From Parabacteroides hominis (GTDB lineage: Bacteria > Bacteroidota > Bacteroidia > Bacteroidales > Tannerellaceae), in the NCBI RefSeq assembly GCF_014287585.1, contig NZ_JACOOJ010000032.1, positions 1-64,000 of the forward strand: 64,000 bases of DNA, read 5' to 3'. Position numbers and translations under genes: made by a program. Of this stretch, positions 1-10,065 are shown in pieces (position 1 is the first letter of the stretch; each line of letters opens with the position of its first letter). The notes under the pieces were generated by a model that was given only the letters and a program-made list of their open reading frames with translations, searched no databases and was not told the DNA's origin.

Positions 1-264
1 AATGATTTTGTCCATATTTTTTGTTTGCACTTATAATATAGACTTTTATTTTTTAAGCTGTGCTCTTTTATTAATCAAATACACTAAAAGCAGCCATACA
101 GCAAATGTGAACAAGACCCAAAGGATTTACACTGGCGGGTAATATTTTTTAACGTATTGTTCTGATTGCAAATAGCGGGAATAGCCTTCTAATTGTCATT
201 TGTGTAAATGACGTGATAGATAAATTCGATCTTCTTTTTCCAACAAAGCCCCGCCCTCTGTTGT

Positions 265-272
265 TATATTTG
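265..272 (+). promoter_or_regulatory. Promoter -7 element for eno
   Basis: TATATTTG matches the Bacteroidales -7 consensus TAnnTTTG and lies 30 bases before the enolase ATG. A T-rich run about 25 bases upstream may serve as the -33 element but is not a clean TTTG. Confidence 0.55.
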
Positions 273-284
273 TACGAAAGATAA

Positions 285-1586
<1,302 letters not shown>

Positions 1587-1615
1587 AAATCACGTTAATG
1601 ATTTAGATGTAAGTG

Positions 1616-1652
1616 AAAGGAGATTGTCCGGCTGGGCAGTCTCCTTTTTTTT
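1616..1652 (+). terminator. Rho-independent terminator of eno
   Basis: AAAGGAGA (1616-1623) pairs with TCTCCTTT (1640-1647) and is followed by a run of T. It lies 30 bases after the eno stop. Confidence 0.85.
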
Positions 1653-1734
1653 GCAATTCAGGCGCCTTTCCTGAAGATCACCTCTTTTTCGCTGGCTTGT
1701 TTGCTGCCTGTGCAGGCAGCCTTGTGCTATGTTT

Positions 1735-1766
1735 AAAAAAGGCCGACCATCACTGGCCAGCCTTTC
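1735..1766 (-). terminator. Terminator of the kelch/DUF4907 operon
   Basis: On the minus strand GGCTGGCC and GGTCGGCC form an 8-base-pair stem (two G-U pairs) around AGTGAT, followed by TTTTTT. It lies just past the DUF4907 stop. Together with the eno terminator it fills most of the 206-base convergent gap; a separate GCTGCCTG/CAGGCAGC palindrome sits at about 1704. Confidence 0.7.
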
Positions 1767-1792
1767 CCTTCATGTGTCAAAAAAATCTTTAC

Positions 1793-2140
1793 CTAATCAG
1801 AGAGTGGATGTATAATATCATCTGTTGTTATTGAAAAGCATTGGTTCTTCTTGATCCTTTCCACCACCAGGCTGCCGATACGTCGGGCACTGGCTTCCGA
1901 AGGAAAGGGGCGGAGCGAATCAATTGCGGGAATGGTGGGCTGGTAAATCATCACTTTCTTGTTCATCAGCACCTTGTAACCCCAGCCATCCCCCAATTGA
2001 AACGTTTGCAACTCCGGTTGCATCTCGTTCCGGGACCCCATTTCCCGGAAACGAAAACAAAAAAGAATCAGTAACAACGGCAGCAGTATGATCAGGCTAC
2101 CGGGAGCCATCCTCCTTTTTCTCATCATCGCGTTCATCAT
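1793..2140 (-). CDS. DUF4907 family protein
   Basis: Small protein of about 115 residues with an N-terminal hydrophobic segment (LIILLPLLLILFCF, about residues 16-29) and a compact C-terminal domain with GWGYKVLMNKK and IYQPTIPAI, the core of the Bacteroidota-restricted DUF4907 family. It probably acts outside the inner membrane. The ATG at 2140 overlaps the kelch gene's TGA by one base (TGATG), so the two are translationally coupled. DUF4907 genes often accompany kelch and DUF4270 genes, as here. No function is established. Confidence 0.75.
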   Translation of the reverse strand: MMNAMMRKRRMAPGSLIILLPLLLILFCFRFREMGSRNEMQPELQTFQLGDGWGYKVLMNKKVMIYQPTIPAIDSLRPFPSEASARRIGSLVVERIKKNQCFSITTDDIIHPLSD

Positions 2141-3141
2141 CAATCGTCATCTGGATCATAATCGTAAGGATGCAGTTCCCAGATGTCGTCGAACCAGTAG
2201 GTTCCGCTTTTGCCCGTTGCTATATAGCCTCTCGTCCCGTTGGAGAAAGAGACTGCTACTGTACGTGCCGACCCTTTGAAGTCGTGCACCTGCTCCCACA
2301 GGTCGGTGGAAGGATAGTATTTCCAGGTGTCGCTGCGGACACCTCCGCTTTCCCCGCAGGTCAGGTATGCCGCGCCGTCGATAACGAAGGTGTTGGCATT
2401 CTTGCGTACAATGCTGTAATCGTCGTCATAGTCTTCGTCCGAAGTGTTGGCGATGTCGCGAAGCTGCGTCCATTGGCCAGTCGCCGGATCGAATTTCCAG
2501 AAGTCGTCGACATATTCGCCGTTGTTGATGCCTCCGCAAACATAGGCGATATTGTCTATCACGAAGCTGGATGCCCCCTGCCGCTTGCTGCCTCCGATGC
2601 TGACGATCTGTGTCCATGCGTTGCTCGACGGATTGAAAGAATAGAAATCTTTCAGATAGTTTCCGTCATTCCCCGCGCCGATATATCCTTTTCCTGAAAC
2701 TCCGAATGAAACGGCGTCGTAACGTCCCGAACCCGGAAAGTTCGCCTTTTGTGTCCAAGCGTTCGAGGCCGGATCGTATTCCCAGAAGTCGTTCAGGTTG
2801 TTCGTCCCGTCATAGCCTGTCCCGAAATAGCCTTTGTTGTCAATGGCAAAAGCCGTTCCGTTGCTGCGGGCCGTTCCGGGAAAGCTGGATTTTTGTGTCC
2901 AGGCATCCGTTGTCATATCGTATTCCCATAAATCGTTCAGGCGGGTTTTACCGGTATATCCTCCGACCAAGTATCCTTTGTTGCCGATGGAAAAGCAGGA
3001 GGCTTCTCCACGGGCGAGCCCGTCGAAGTCGGAAGTGCGGACCCAGTGGCCGATCAGATCTTCATCGTCGTCGTCGCTACAGGAAGTCGCGATGACGGGA
3101 AATAATGCTATCAAGAGAGCAAATAAACTTTTGTGTGTCAT
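2140..3141 (-). CDS. Kelch-repeat lipoprotein
   Basis: 333-residue secreted protein. A lipoprotein-type signal ends in VIATSC (Cys about residue 21) followed by an Asp-rich DDDDED linker typical of exported Bacteroidota lipoproteins. The rest consists of about six kelch repeats (GNKGYLVGGYTG, NDLWEYDMTTDAWTQ and variants), predicting a beta-propeller. It is the first gene of a two-gene minus-strand operon with DUF4907 and is divergent from the DUF4270 gene, suggesting a shared envelope role. The binding partner cannot be read from sequence. Confidence 0.85.
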   Translation of the reverse strand: MTHKSLFALLIALFPVIATSCSDDDDEDLIGHWVRTSDFDGLARGEASCFSIGNKGYLVGGYTGKTRLNDLWEYDMTTDAWTQKSSFPGTARSNGTAFAIDNKGYFGTGYDGTNNLNDFWEYDPASNAWTQKANFPGSGRYDAVSFGVSGKGYIGAGNDGNYLKDFYSFNPSSNAWTQIVSIGGSKRQGASSFVIDNIAYVCGGINNGEYVDDFWKFDPATGQWTQLRDIANTSDEDYDDDYSIVRKNANTFVIDGAAYLTCGESGGVRSDTWKYYPSTDLWEQVHDFKGSARTVAVSFSNGTRGYIATGKSGTYWFDDIWELHPYDYDPDDD

Positions 3142-3395
3142 TCTTAAACGTGTTCTTTATTGTTTTCGGATGCAAAAAAACGGGGCTTTCCCTTTTCCTG
3201 CAAATTAAATCGGTAAACGGGCTTTCTTATCCGGTAAACGGACGGATCAGGGTGGTAAAAGCTCTTTTTGCCTTTGAAAAGACGTTGGCAGGGCAACATT
3301 TGTCTTTGGTTGAGAGAAATAGGCCGTTGGCAGGTTATTCTTGCATGGCAAAGCGGGATTGGAGTTCTTTGCAAACCGGAAATATAATAATATGT

Positions 3396-4712
3396 ATGAA
3401 TAAAATTCTGATTCCTTTTTGGCTGCTCCTGCTGTGCGGTTCTCTCTTTTCCTGCTACGATGAGGGGAACAGCTACGGAGATAACCTGGTCGACAGCGCT
3501 TTCCGTAACATCAGTGTCGATAGTTGTACCGTGACGGTCGCTTCTACCATAATCGACTCGTTGGAAACGAACGGGCAGGGGCTTGCCCTTGTCGGCAAAT
3601 ACGCCCATTCGCTTTGGGGGACTGTCTCTGCCTGCGCCTACCTGCCTTATTCGGTTCCGACCTATAGCACGGAGGCTGACGAAGCGGTCCGGCTGGATTC
3701 TCTTGTACTGGCCTTGTCTTACGCGGGCTATTCGATCGGTGACACGACGCAGCCGATGCGTCTCACCATACACCGCCTGTTGGAGAAGGTGATCCTGAAC
3801 GACAACGATTACCTGTACAACAATTCCTCTTTTGCCTACGATCCGGAACCGATTGCGGCCTGCACCTTCAAGCCGAAGCCGGGTGATAGCGAGCGGTTGG
3901 AGATCCGTCTGCCGGACGAGCTGGGAGAGGATATGCTCACCCGCTTGCACAAGCGGGACGACGCGCTGTCGGGTGACCGTTTTGAGGATTATTTCAAAGG
4001 CTTGGTCGTCGTTCCCGATCCCGGTGTATGCCGGAACATCGTTTCGTTCGGCGTGGGCGATACGGCTTCCGCCCTGATTCTGCGTTATAGCATTGAAGAT
4101 GCGGTAGCCAGGGAAGCCGAGTGCGTGATCAATCCTAAAACCGAGACACAGTTCTATCATGTCGACCACGACCGCACGGGAACGGCTATGGAAGGCCTTC
4201 CGGCGAAGAATGTCGAAGTCGCTTCCTCCGGGTTGGATAGCCGGGGCGTCCTGTTCGCGGGGATCGGCTGGTACAGCCGTCTTGGGTTTCCGCATCTGAA
4301 CGAGATATTGCAGCAGGGTGAACGCGTTTCGATCGAATCCGCCTATCTGAAGATTTATCCGGAGCCGGGCACTTGGTCTGAGTTCAACCCCTTGCCCGAC
4401 AGCCTTTTTCTTTATATCATAGATGAGAACAATGTCGTGACGGATGCCGTTACCGATTACCTGGGCACCGAAGTCCAGGGCGGAACGCTGGTCAAGGACG
4501 ACAGCTTTGTCGAGAATACTTATTACTATTTCGATATCAGTACCTTCCTGCAGGAAGAGTTAGGAGCTTTTGGTAAGTATAAACATAACCTGCAACTTGT
4601 CTTCAATGAAGACACCTACATCCAGACGTTCCGTAATCTTACTTTCAGCGACCAGGAAGGGAAGTCTCCCATTGTCTTACAACTAACCTATAAAGTTTAT
4701 GAGAGCTATTAA
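3396..4712 (+). CDS. DUF4270 lipoprotein
   Basis: 438-residue exported protein. The chosen start (ATG 3396) gives a lipoprotein signal ending LFSCYDEG; longer upstream starts would bury the signal. The body (DNLVDSAF, then SAYLKIYPEPGTW-like segments) matches DUF4270, a Bacteroidota family of outer-membrane-associated lipoproteins of unknown function. It overlaps the next gene by 14 bases, so the pair is an operon. The 254-base gap to the kelch gene presumably holds both divergent promoters, but neither has a clean consensus. Confidence 0.8.
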   Translation: MNKILIPFWLLLLCGSLFSCYDEGNSYGDNLVDSAFRNISVDSCTVTVASTIIDSLETNGQGLALVGKYAHSLWGTVSACAYLPYSVPTYSTEADEAVRLDSLVLALSYAGYSIGDTTQPMRLTIHRLLEKVILNDNDYLYNNSSFAYDPEPIAACTFKPKPGDSERLEIRLPDELGEDMLTRLHKRDDALSGDRFEDYFKGLVVVPDPGVCRNIVSFGVGDTASALILRYSIEDAVAREAECVINPKTETQFYHVDHDRTGTAMEGLPAKNVEVASSGLDSRGVLFAGIGWYSRLGFPHLNEILQQGERVSIESAYLKIYPEPGTWSEFNPLPDSLFLYIIDENNVVTDAVTDYLGTEVQGGTLVKDDSFVENTYYYFDISTFLQEELGAFGKYKHNLQLVFNEDTYIQTFRNLTFSDQEGKSPIVLQLTYKVYESY

Positions 4713-5910
4713 ATACGGATGGCTGTTTTGCCTGTCCCTGCTTCCTTTTTCAGCTGTGACGCAGAATGTGATGACTTCTTCTCCCTATTCCATGTTCGGC
4801 GTGGGAGAGATCATGGCCGGTTTGCACGGGGCCAATGCGGGCATGGGAGGCGTTGCGATCGGCATGCGCGGAAAAATGCTTATCAATACGGATAACCCTG
4901 CCGGGCTGGCCGGGCTCGATACGTGCCGCTTGTTTGCCGAAGCGTCCGCCTTTGCCAAATGGGAGTCCTACCGCTCGAAGGGGGACGATAACCAAGCCTT
5001 TACCGGTAACTTCTCGCGTTTTGCTATGGCCGGGCGCATCATGCCCCGCTGGTATATGGCGGTGGGACTGACGCCTTACAGCTCGGTCGGTTATTATTTC
5101 CAGAGCACGCAGGAGCTGGAAGGTTCTCCCGGTTCCTATTATACGAGCTCCTTCTCCGGCGACGGTGGTTTGTCGAAGGTCTATTTTTCGAATGCCTTTC
5201 AGCTGTTGCCCGCTTTGTCGGTCGGGGTCAACCTGGGATATATTTTCGGGAATATGACACAAACGGAGGCACAGAGCACGATGTCTGTTTCCCAGAAACT
5301 ATCCGGGCAGTCTTTCTCCGCCGATTTCGGCGTGCAATATTCCCGCCGCCTCAGCCGTGAACTGAACCTGACACTGGGAGCCGTATATGGTTTGCCCCAG
5401 ACGATCCGGATGCAAAAGACCCGGACGTTGGTCGACAATTCAACCAGCAGCACGACCAACATGAAGCGTGTCAGCCAGCAGCTTCCCCGGTACATCGGTG
5501 GCGGCGCTTCCGTCGAGTATAAGAAAATGACGTATGCGTTCGACTATTTGTTCCGGCAATACGGTTCGCTGACTTCGGCGGACAGCCGCGTCACGTTCCA
5601 TGACTCTCATGAATTGCGTGCCGGCGTTTGCTATTTCCCGGATGGCTACGGTTCTTCGAGTATCTGGAAACGGATGGACTATAAAGCCGGCGTCGGGCTG
5701 TCATCCCCTTATTACATGCAGGTCAGGGGACAATCGGGCCTCTCCTGGCGCGTCAGTGCCGGCCTGGGCTTCCCGCTGATGAACGGCCGGCTTCACACCT
5801 CTTTCTTCTACGACCGTGTCGATCTGGACGGCAAGATGCTGAAGCGCGGGATAACGGGCTTTACCGTCACCTATACGTTGAGCGAACTGTTCTATAAGGT
5901 CAAATTATAA
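4699..5910 (+). CDS. Outer-membrane beta-barrel protein
   Basis: 403 residues with a signal peptide (LFCLSLLPFSAVTQ) and alternating aromatic/polar beta strands with an aromatic/hydrophobic C-terminal region, as in PorV/FadL-like Bacteroidota barrels. The N-terminal SSPYSMFGVGEI and NTDNPAGLAGLD motifs resemble the start of FadL-type proteins. It overlaps the end of the DUF4270 gene by 14 bases and probably works with that lipoprotein at the outer membrane. Specific cargo is unknown. Confidence 0.7.
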   Translation: MRAIKYGWLFCLSLLPFSAVTQNVMTSSPYSMFGVGEIMAGLHGANAGMGGVAIGMRGKMLINTDNPAGLAGLDTCRLFAEASAFAKWESYRSKGDDNQAFTGNFSRFAMAGRIMPRWYMAVGLTPYSSVGYYFQSTQELEGSPGSYYTSSFSGDGGLSKVYFSNAFQLLPALSVGVNLGYIFGNMTQTEAQSTMSVSQKLSGQSFSADFGVQYSRRLSRELNLTLGAVYGLPQTIRMQKTRTLVDNSTSSTTNMKRVSQQLPRYIGGGASVEYKKMTYAFDYLFRQYGSLTSADSRVTFHDSHELRAGVCYFPDGYGSSSIWKRMDYKAGVGLSSPYYMQVRGQSGLSWRVSAGLGFPLMNGRLHTSFFYDRVDLDGKMLKRGITGFTVTYTLSELFYKVKL

Positions 5911-5973
5911 AATTTGTCTTGATCCGTTAGCTCTTTCTCCCTATTATATTCGCCCCTTCTTTACAGTCCATAG

Positions 5974-6061
5974 ATTGTCCGCCGCCCAGTGAACGATCGT
6001 CCGCCGGCCAGTGAACGATAGTCCGCCAGCCAGTGAACGATCGTCCGCCAGCCAGCGGACG
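5974..6061. repeat. Tandem array, four 22-base units
   Basis: Four consecutive 22-base units share GTCCGCC-N-GCCAGTGAACG, with changes mainly at positions 3 and 11; the last unit has CGGACG instead of GAACG, making GTCCGC-N6-GCGGAC a perfect hairpin. The array sits in the 235-base convergent gap between the barrel gene and the YhiM-like gene. The rest of this gap shows nothing else. Confidence 0.85.
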
Positions 6062-6145
6062 ATTTGTGGGATGCCTCCCGGTTTCTAATGAATTGAATGG
6101 AAAAGGATAAAAGATACGGATCTTTCTGTTAAGCCCCGGTCTGTC

Positions 6146-7195
6146 CTAATGTGAAGAAGTCCCGCTCTCCAGGATGCTGACGATGGAGAAGAGCGTGAAA
6201 CAGATGCCTCCCAATCCCGCCAACACGCGTGCCGGCACGAAATAGTATCCGTGGACGGAGCCCATCTCGAACAGGAAAGCCGCAAGGAACAGGCAACTCA
6301 ACGCCGTGAAGATCGGAATCAGCGGAATGCGGTTCGATAGCTTGAACTCATGCCGCCAGATCTTCGACAGCAGGATCACCTTGCTGGAAATACTGTAGCA
6401 AACCAAGCCTAAGCCGATCATGATGTAGCCGGTCGAACCGAGCGACATGTCGGCAGTCCCCCATATCAGGATCAATCCCCAGATGATGCAGAGGCTTCCC
6501 ATGACAATGACCAATACCGGCCATATCTTGCGTTCGGCCGGCGAGAAAATGTTCCGTATCTGCCGGGCGATGGTGGCAACCAACGTAATCAGGCAGGTGC
6601 AGATCGAAGCAAGCCCGATCATCACATGTCCGGCAACAAAATACTTCGGATGTGCACCGCTTTTAGCCAACAGCACGAATGCCCATATCCAGGCGGTCAA
6701 CGAGAGGATGGCGGCAACGGCGATCAGCATCAGCCCTTGCGTGCGGGTGAAGGCTTTCGGCGGTACGTTGTGGTCGCTTTTTCTGGCATTTTCGGTAATC
6801 ATGGTGAAACGGGTGGAAGAAGTGGCGGTCGTTGCGACACAAGCCGTAATAAACCCTACGCCGCAGACCACATGTCCCGCAACGAACGAGGCTGAATCCG
6901 GCGAAGAATGCAGGATATGCACGCCGCCAATGACAGTCAGGACAGCCGAAAGGTAGCCGATTCCCGGAAGCACATATTTACTGACCTGCCCGAACGTCCC
7001 GATGATCTGCCGTATGATGGTGGCCGCCGTCGAGAACAGCGCGATGCATATCATACCCAGCGAGAATATCACAGGTCCCGCCACATACCGGTTCGGATCT
7101 GTCCCATAAAAGGTGACGAACCAGCCATAACCAAAACAAAACAGGGCCATAAGTAAAGGTATTGCCCTGAACAGAACGCTAATGCCGTAATTCAT
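6146..7195 (-). CDS. YhiM-like DUF2776 inner-membrane protein
   Basis: About 350 residues with roughly ten hydrophobic segments. Repeated FVAGHV/YFVAGHV motifs and ending ARVLAGLGGICFTLFSIVSILESG closely match E. coli YhiM (DUF2776), an inner-membrane protein implicated in low-pH survival. The ATG at 7195 is chosen because the upstream alternative is a TTG and E. coli YhiM begins at the equivalent point. It is monocistronic. The family is patchy in Bacteroidales, so lateral acquisition is possible. Confidence 0.85.
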   Translation of the reverse strand: MNYGISVLFRAIPLLMALFCFGYGWFVTFYGTDPNRYVAGPVIFSLGMICIALFSTAATIIRQIIGTFGQVSKYVLPGIGYLSAVLTVIGGVHILHSSPDSASFVAGHVVCGVGFITACVATTATSSTRFTMITENARKSDHNVPPKAFTRTQGLMLIAVAAILSLTAWIWAFVLLAKSGAHPKYFVAGHVMIGLASICTCLITLVATIARQIRNIFSPAERKIWPVLVIVMGSLCIIWGLILIWGTADMSLGSTGYIMIGLGLVCYSISSKVILLSKIWRHEFKLSNRIPLIPIFTALSCLFLAAFLFEMGSVHGYYFVPARVLAGLGGICFTLFSIVSILESGTSSH

Positions 7196-7308
7196 AGGAA
7201 CATTTTTTTTGAGTTTCCAGACAAACAACGCCTGTCTGAGCTTTGTTCCTGCTCTTTACATTTTATAAATACTTTTAGGTGTAGACGGAGATCCGATGCC
7301 TATCAAAC

Positions 7309-7343
7309 AAAAAAGCCGCCCGAAATGAATCGGACGGCTTTTT
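7309..7343 (-). terminator. Terminator of rplS
   Basis: AAAAAGCCGCCCG (plus strand) pairs with CGGACGGCTTTTT around a short AT loop. Read on the minus strand it is a GC-rich hairpin followed by T residues directly after rplS; it could work in both directions. Confidence 0.85.
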
Positions 7344-7367
7344 CGTATGGCAATAGAACCACAGAGA

Positions 7368-7715
7368 TTACACTCTTCTTTCTTTGATTCTTGCTTTCTT
7401 ACCGGTAAGAGCACGCAGGTAATACAATTTAGCGCGGCGCACTTTACCATACTTGTTAACAGTGATGCTTTCGATAAACGGAGATTCGATCGGGAAAATA
7501 CGTTCTACACCTACGTTCTCAGACATCTTACGCACTGTGAAGCGTTTTTTGTCACCATGACCTGAGATGCGGATTACGACACCTCTGTACTGCTGGATAC
7601 GTTCTTTGTTACCTTCTTTGATACGGTAAGCTACTGTAATAGTGTCACCACTCTTGAATGCAGGAAATTCCTTCTTCGTAGCAAACGCTTCGTTTACAAT
7701 CTTAATAAAATCCAT
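7368..7715 (-). CDS. rplS: 50S ribosomal protein L19
   Basis: 115-residue large-subunit ribosomal protein located at the 30S-50S interface. Family hallmarks are FKSGDTITV, the [16 protein letters not shown] segment, [25 protein letters not shown] and the final [24 protein letters not shown]. Length is normal. It is transcribed alone on the minus strand with a terminator downstream. Its promoter is not clear in the 136-base gap upstream. Confidence 0.98.
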   Translation of the reverse strand: MDFIKIVNEAFATKKEFPAFKSGDTITVAYRIKEGNKERIQQYRGVVIRISGHGDKKRFTVRKMSENVGVERIFPIESPFIESITVNKYGKVRRAKLYYLRALTGKKARIKERRV

Positions 7716-7851
7716 TGTTTTTAAGCTTTTTAATTGTAATTATTAATGAAACGCAATGTAACGGGCTACTTGTCCCGACAGAGATTACGTAAAGCGGATG
7801 CAAAGGAACAAAATAATTATTTGATACGCAAGCAGGAGCCTGAAATAAATT

Positions 7852-9087
7852 TTACTTCAGCCACTTATCGGCGAACTCGATATAGTTCTCCCAGTCGAAA
7901 TCCGTCACATCGTGCACGCCTGTACGGTTGTGGTAGGCGACACGGTTCATGATCGGCGTGTTGACTGCCGGCATCGTGGTCGTTTCCAGCCCTTTCATTC
8001 CGTAGAGCTTGTAGACCTCTCCGGCGTATGCGGTTGAAAGAAATTCACCTTTCGGGTCGGACCAGCGGTCTTCTTCGGCGCTTGCCACATAAAGGGGGCG
8101 GGGAGCGATAAGGGCCAAGAGTTCGTGCTGGTCGATCGGCAATTCGTCCTCTTTCTTGTTATACTGGCGGAAGTTCTTGCAGAACCAGTGTGGGAAAACG
8201 TGGTTGATCCGGTTGACCGTTTCGCCCACTTGCCGTCTGGACAGGGCTGCTCCGCCACATCCGGATTCGTTGGAGACGACGATTGCAAAACGCGGATCGG
8301 TCGCGCCAGCCCAAAGGGAGGTTTTGCCCAGGCGGGAATGTCCCATCAGGATGATTTTGGAGGCATCGACCTGCCAGTCCGTTTCGAGGTAATCCATTAC
8401 CCGGCTGTAGCCCCATGCCCAGGCGGCGATCGCCTGTCCGCCGTCCGCCGGGATGTCTCCTTCCGATTGATAGCCGAAGAGGGCGAGAATACTTTCCGCA
8501 TACCTGTCCTTGCTGTCGGGGAAGAAGTCGAAGTAGTGGACGGTGGCAAGCCCGTAACCGGCATCGATGATCTTTTCCACCGGCCAGCGCGATGCCTGGT
8601 TTCCGCGTGGGCGATCGGAGTGTTGCGACGGGATGATGTCCGGGTCCGAAGAAATTGTCTGGTTCCCCTGGAAGTTGAAATGCAGGAATACAGGGGCTTT
8701 TGTTTTGACATGGTTCGGCAGGTACATCAGCAGCAGGGCTTTCCGTTCCACACCGTTATGGCTGAATGTGATTTCGATCTGTTTGCGGGTGGCGCTGCCG
8801 TTGACGGCACTGTGGTTGTCGTCCAACTTTTTGTAGGACACATCCACCTTGTCCGCCGGCATCTTCCCATATACTTGTTCGGTAAAGATGGACAGCAGTT
8901 CCGGGCGTCTGGTCTGTTCCCATTGCTGCACGGTTGTCACTTCCCGGCCGTTTGCCGTCTTTAACAGGGCGGGCAGGGTGTAAGGCGGTATCTTGCTTTC
9001 GTCGTAGTTCGCTTCATCGGCTTCCTGGGCATGCCCCGCCAACAGGCTACAAGCCCAAAGGCACAGAAAATATATAGCTCGTCTCAT
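7852..9087 (-). CDS. CE15-like glucuronoyl esterase / alpha-beta hydrolase
   Basis: Secreted hydrolase of about 411 residues with a signal peptide (LCLWACSLLAGHAQ). The nucleophile motif GHSRLGK (about residues 248-254), the following ESGCGG and the WSDPKGEFLS segment match carbohydrate esterase family 15, which cleaves ester bonds between glucuronic acid on xylan and lignin alcohols. ATG 9087 is preferred over an upstream TTG. It is the second gene of an operon with the NIPSNAP gene, 35 bases apart. The real substrate in this host is not evident. Confidence 0.8.
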   Translation of the reverse strand: MRRAIYFLCLWACSLLAGHAQEADEANYDESKIPPYTLPALLKTANGREVTTVQQWEQTRRPELLSIFTEQVYGKMPADKVDVSYKKLDDNHSAVNGSATRKQIEITFSHNGVERKALLLMYLPNHVKTKAPVFLHFNFQGNQTISSDPDIIPSQHSDRPRGNQASRWPVEKIIDAGYGLATVHYFDFFPDSKDRYAESILALFGYQSEGDIPADGGQAIAAWAWGYSRVMDYLETDWQVDASKIILMGHSRLGKTSLWAGATDPRFAIVVSNESGCGGAALSRRQVGETVNRINHVFPHWFCKNFRQYNKKEDELPIDQHELLALIAPRPLYVASAEEDRWSDPKGEFLSTAYAGEVYKLYGMKGLETTTMPAVNTPIMNRVAYHNRTGVHDVTDFDWENYIEFADKWLK

Positions 9088-9122
9088 AACAATCAATTCT
9101 TAATTTTTAATTCTTAATTCTC

Positions 9123-9896
9123 TCACATCTGCGAATAAGATAACGGCGAGAGGAACAGGCTGGTGTTCCGGGTGGCCGTATAGGCATATTCCGGCAGGTT
9201 CTTGATCCGCTGCCAGTCCGGATGTGTCCGGAATTTGTCCCAGGCGGCATTGCGTGTCGGTTCGTCCTTGTACCAGGTGAGGTACATCACCGCCGGCATG
9301 ATCGGGCCGGCCAGCACTTCCCCGTAGCAGACGGAGTTGATGCCGACCTTGTCGAAAACATCTATCTCGTCTTTATTGAACATCGCGACCTTCCGTTGGT
9401 TGGCCTCTTCGTTGGGGCTGTGGTACGTCCTGAGTTCGAACAGCGTCCGGTTCTTGTCCGGCTTCAGAAGGGAAGGTACTTTGTCGAAAGCCTCGCACAG
9501 GAAACTTTCGAAATTGAAGTAAGCCGGATTGGGAGCCGTCTTGTCGAAATAAGGCTGTGCCGCTTTCCTGAATGCCGCGTCGTCCCAGATCTCTCGCTTT
9601 ACCTTATAATAAGTAGTCATATCAGGATAGACAAAGAGCAGCAGGCGACGTTCTTTTTCCTCTTTCTTGTAGGGGGCGAAAGCGCCGGCTTTGATATTCT
9701 TCCGGTTATAGGCCGGGATCAGTGTATCGCGGAAGAAGTCGTCCAGGCCGTTGCCGTCTCCTTCTAACGTGTAAATGCGCCATTCGTATATTTGCTTCCC
9801 GGAAAAAGCCGCTTTTTCGGAGGTAGCCGCTATTCCCTTGATTGCCGGGAGTGTAGCTAACAGGCCTGTTAACTTCATAAAGTGCCTTCTTTGCAT
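9123..9896 (-). CDS. NIPSNAP family protein with Tat-like signal
   Basis: 257 residues. The N-terminus has a twin-arginine-like signal (MQRRHFMKLTGLLATLPA). Two dimeric alpha-beta-barrel NIPSNAP repeats follow: YEWRIYTLEGDGN at about residues 37-49 and LFELRTYHSPNE at about residues 150-161. NIPSNAP proteins are small ferredoxin-like folds of poorly defined role. A canonical promoter precedes it, and the CE15-like esterase follows in the same operon. Confidence 0.85.
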   Translation of the reverse strand: MQRRHFMKLTGLLATLPAIKGIAATSEKAAFSGKQIYEWRIYTLEGDGNGLDDFFRDTLIPAYNRKNIKAGAFAPYKKEEKERRLLLFVYPDMTTYYKVKREIWDDAAFRKAAQPYFDKTAPNPAYFNFESFLCEAFDKVPSLLKPDKNRTLFELRTYHSPNEEANQRKVAMFNKDEIDVFDKVGINSVCYGEVLAGPIMPAVMYLTWYKDEPTRNAAWDKFRTHPDWQRIKNLPEYAYTATRNTSLFLSPLSYSQM

Positions 9897-9939
9897 GGTT
9901 CTATAGAATTTAGATTAAAAAATAAGTTAGTAAACACTT

Positions 9940-9947
9940 CAAAGGTA
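9940..9947 (-). promoter_or_regulatory. Promoter -7 element of NIPSNAP-esterase operon
   Basis: CAAAGGTA on the plus strand is TACCTTTG on the minus strand, a perfect TAnnTTTG, 44 bases before the NIPSNAP start. No clear -33 TTTG is visible. Confidence 0.65.
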
Positions 9948-9969
9948 GGAAATATCAGGGTAATTTCCG

Positions 9970-9977
9970 TACATTTG
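9970..9977 (+). promoter_or_regulatory. Promoter -7 element of GH3 gene
   Basis: TACATTTG matches TAnnTTTG and lies about 90 bases before the GH3 start. It is only 22 bases from the divergent promoter at 9940, so the two transcription units may be co-regulated. Confidence 0.6.
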
Positions 9978-10065
9978 ATGTGCAATATTGTAGGGAATTG
10001 TAACTTTTGCCGGTAAATCATCATTGACTTGTCAAACCGTTGGTCCCGGATATGTTTAATTTGAG

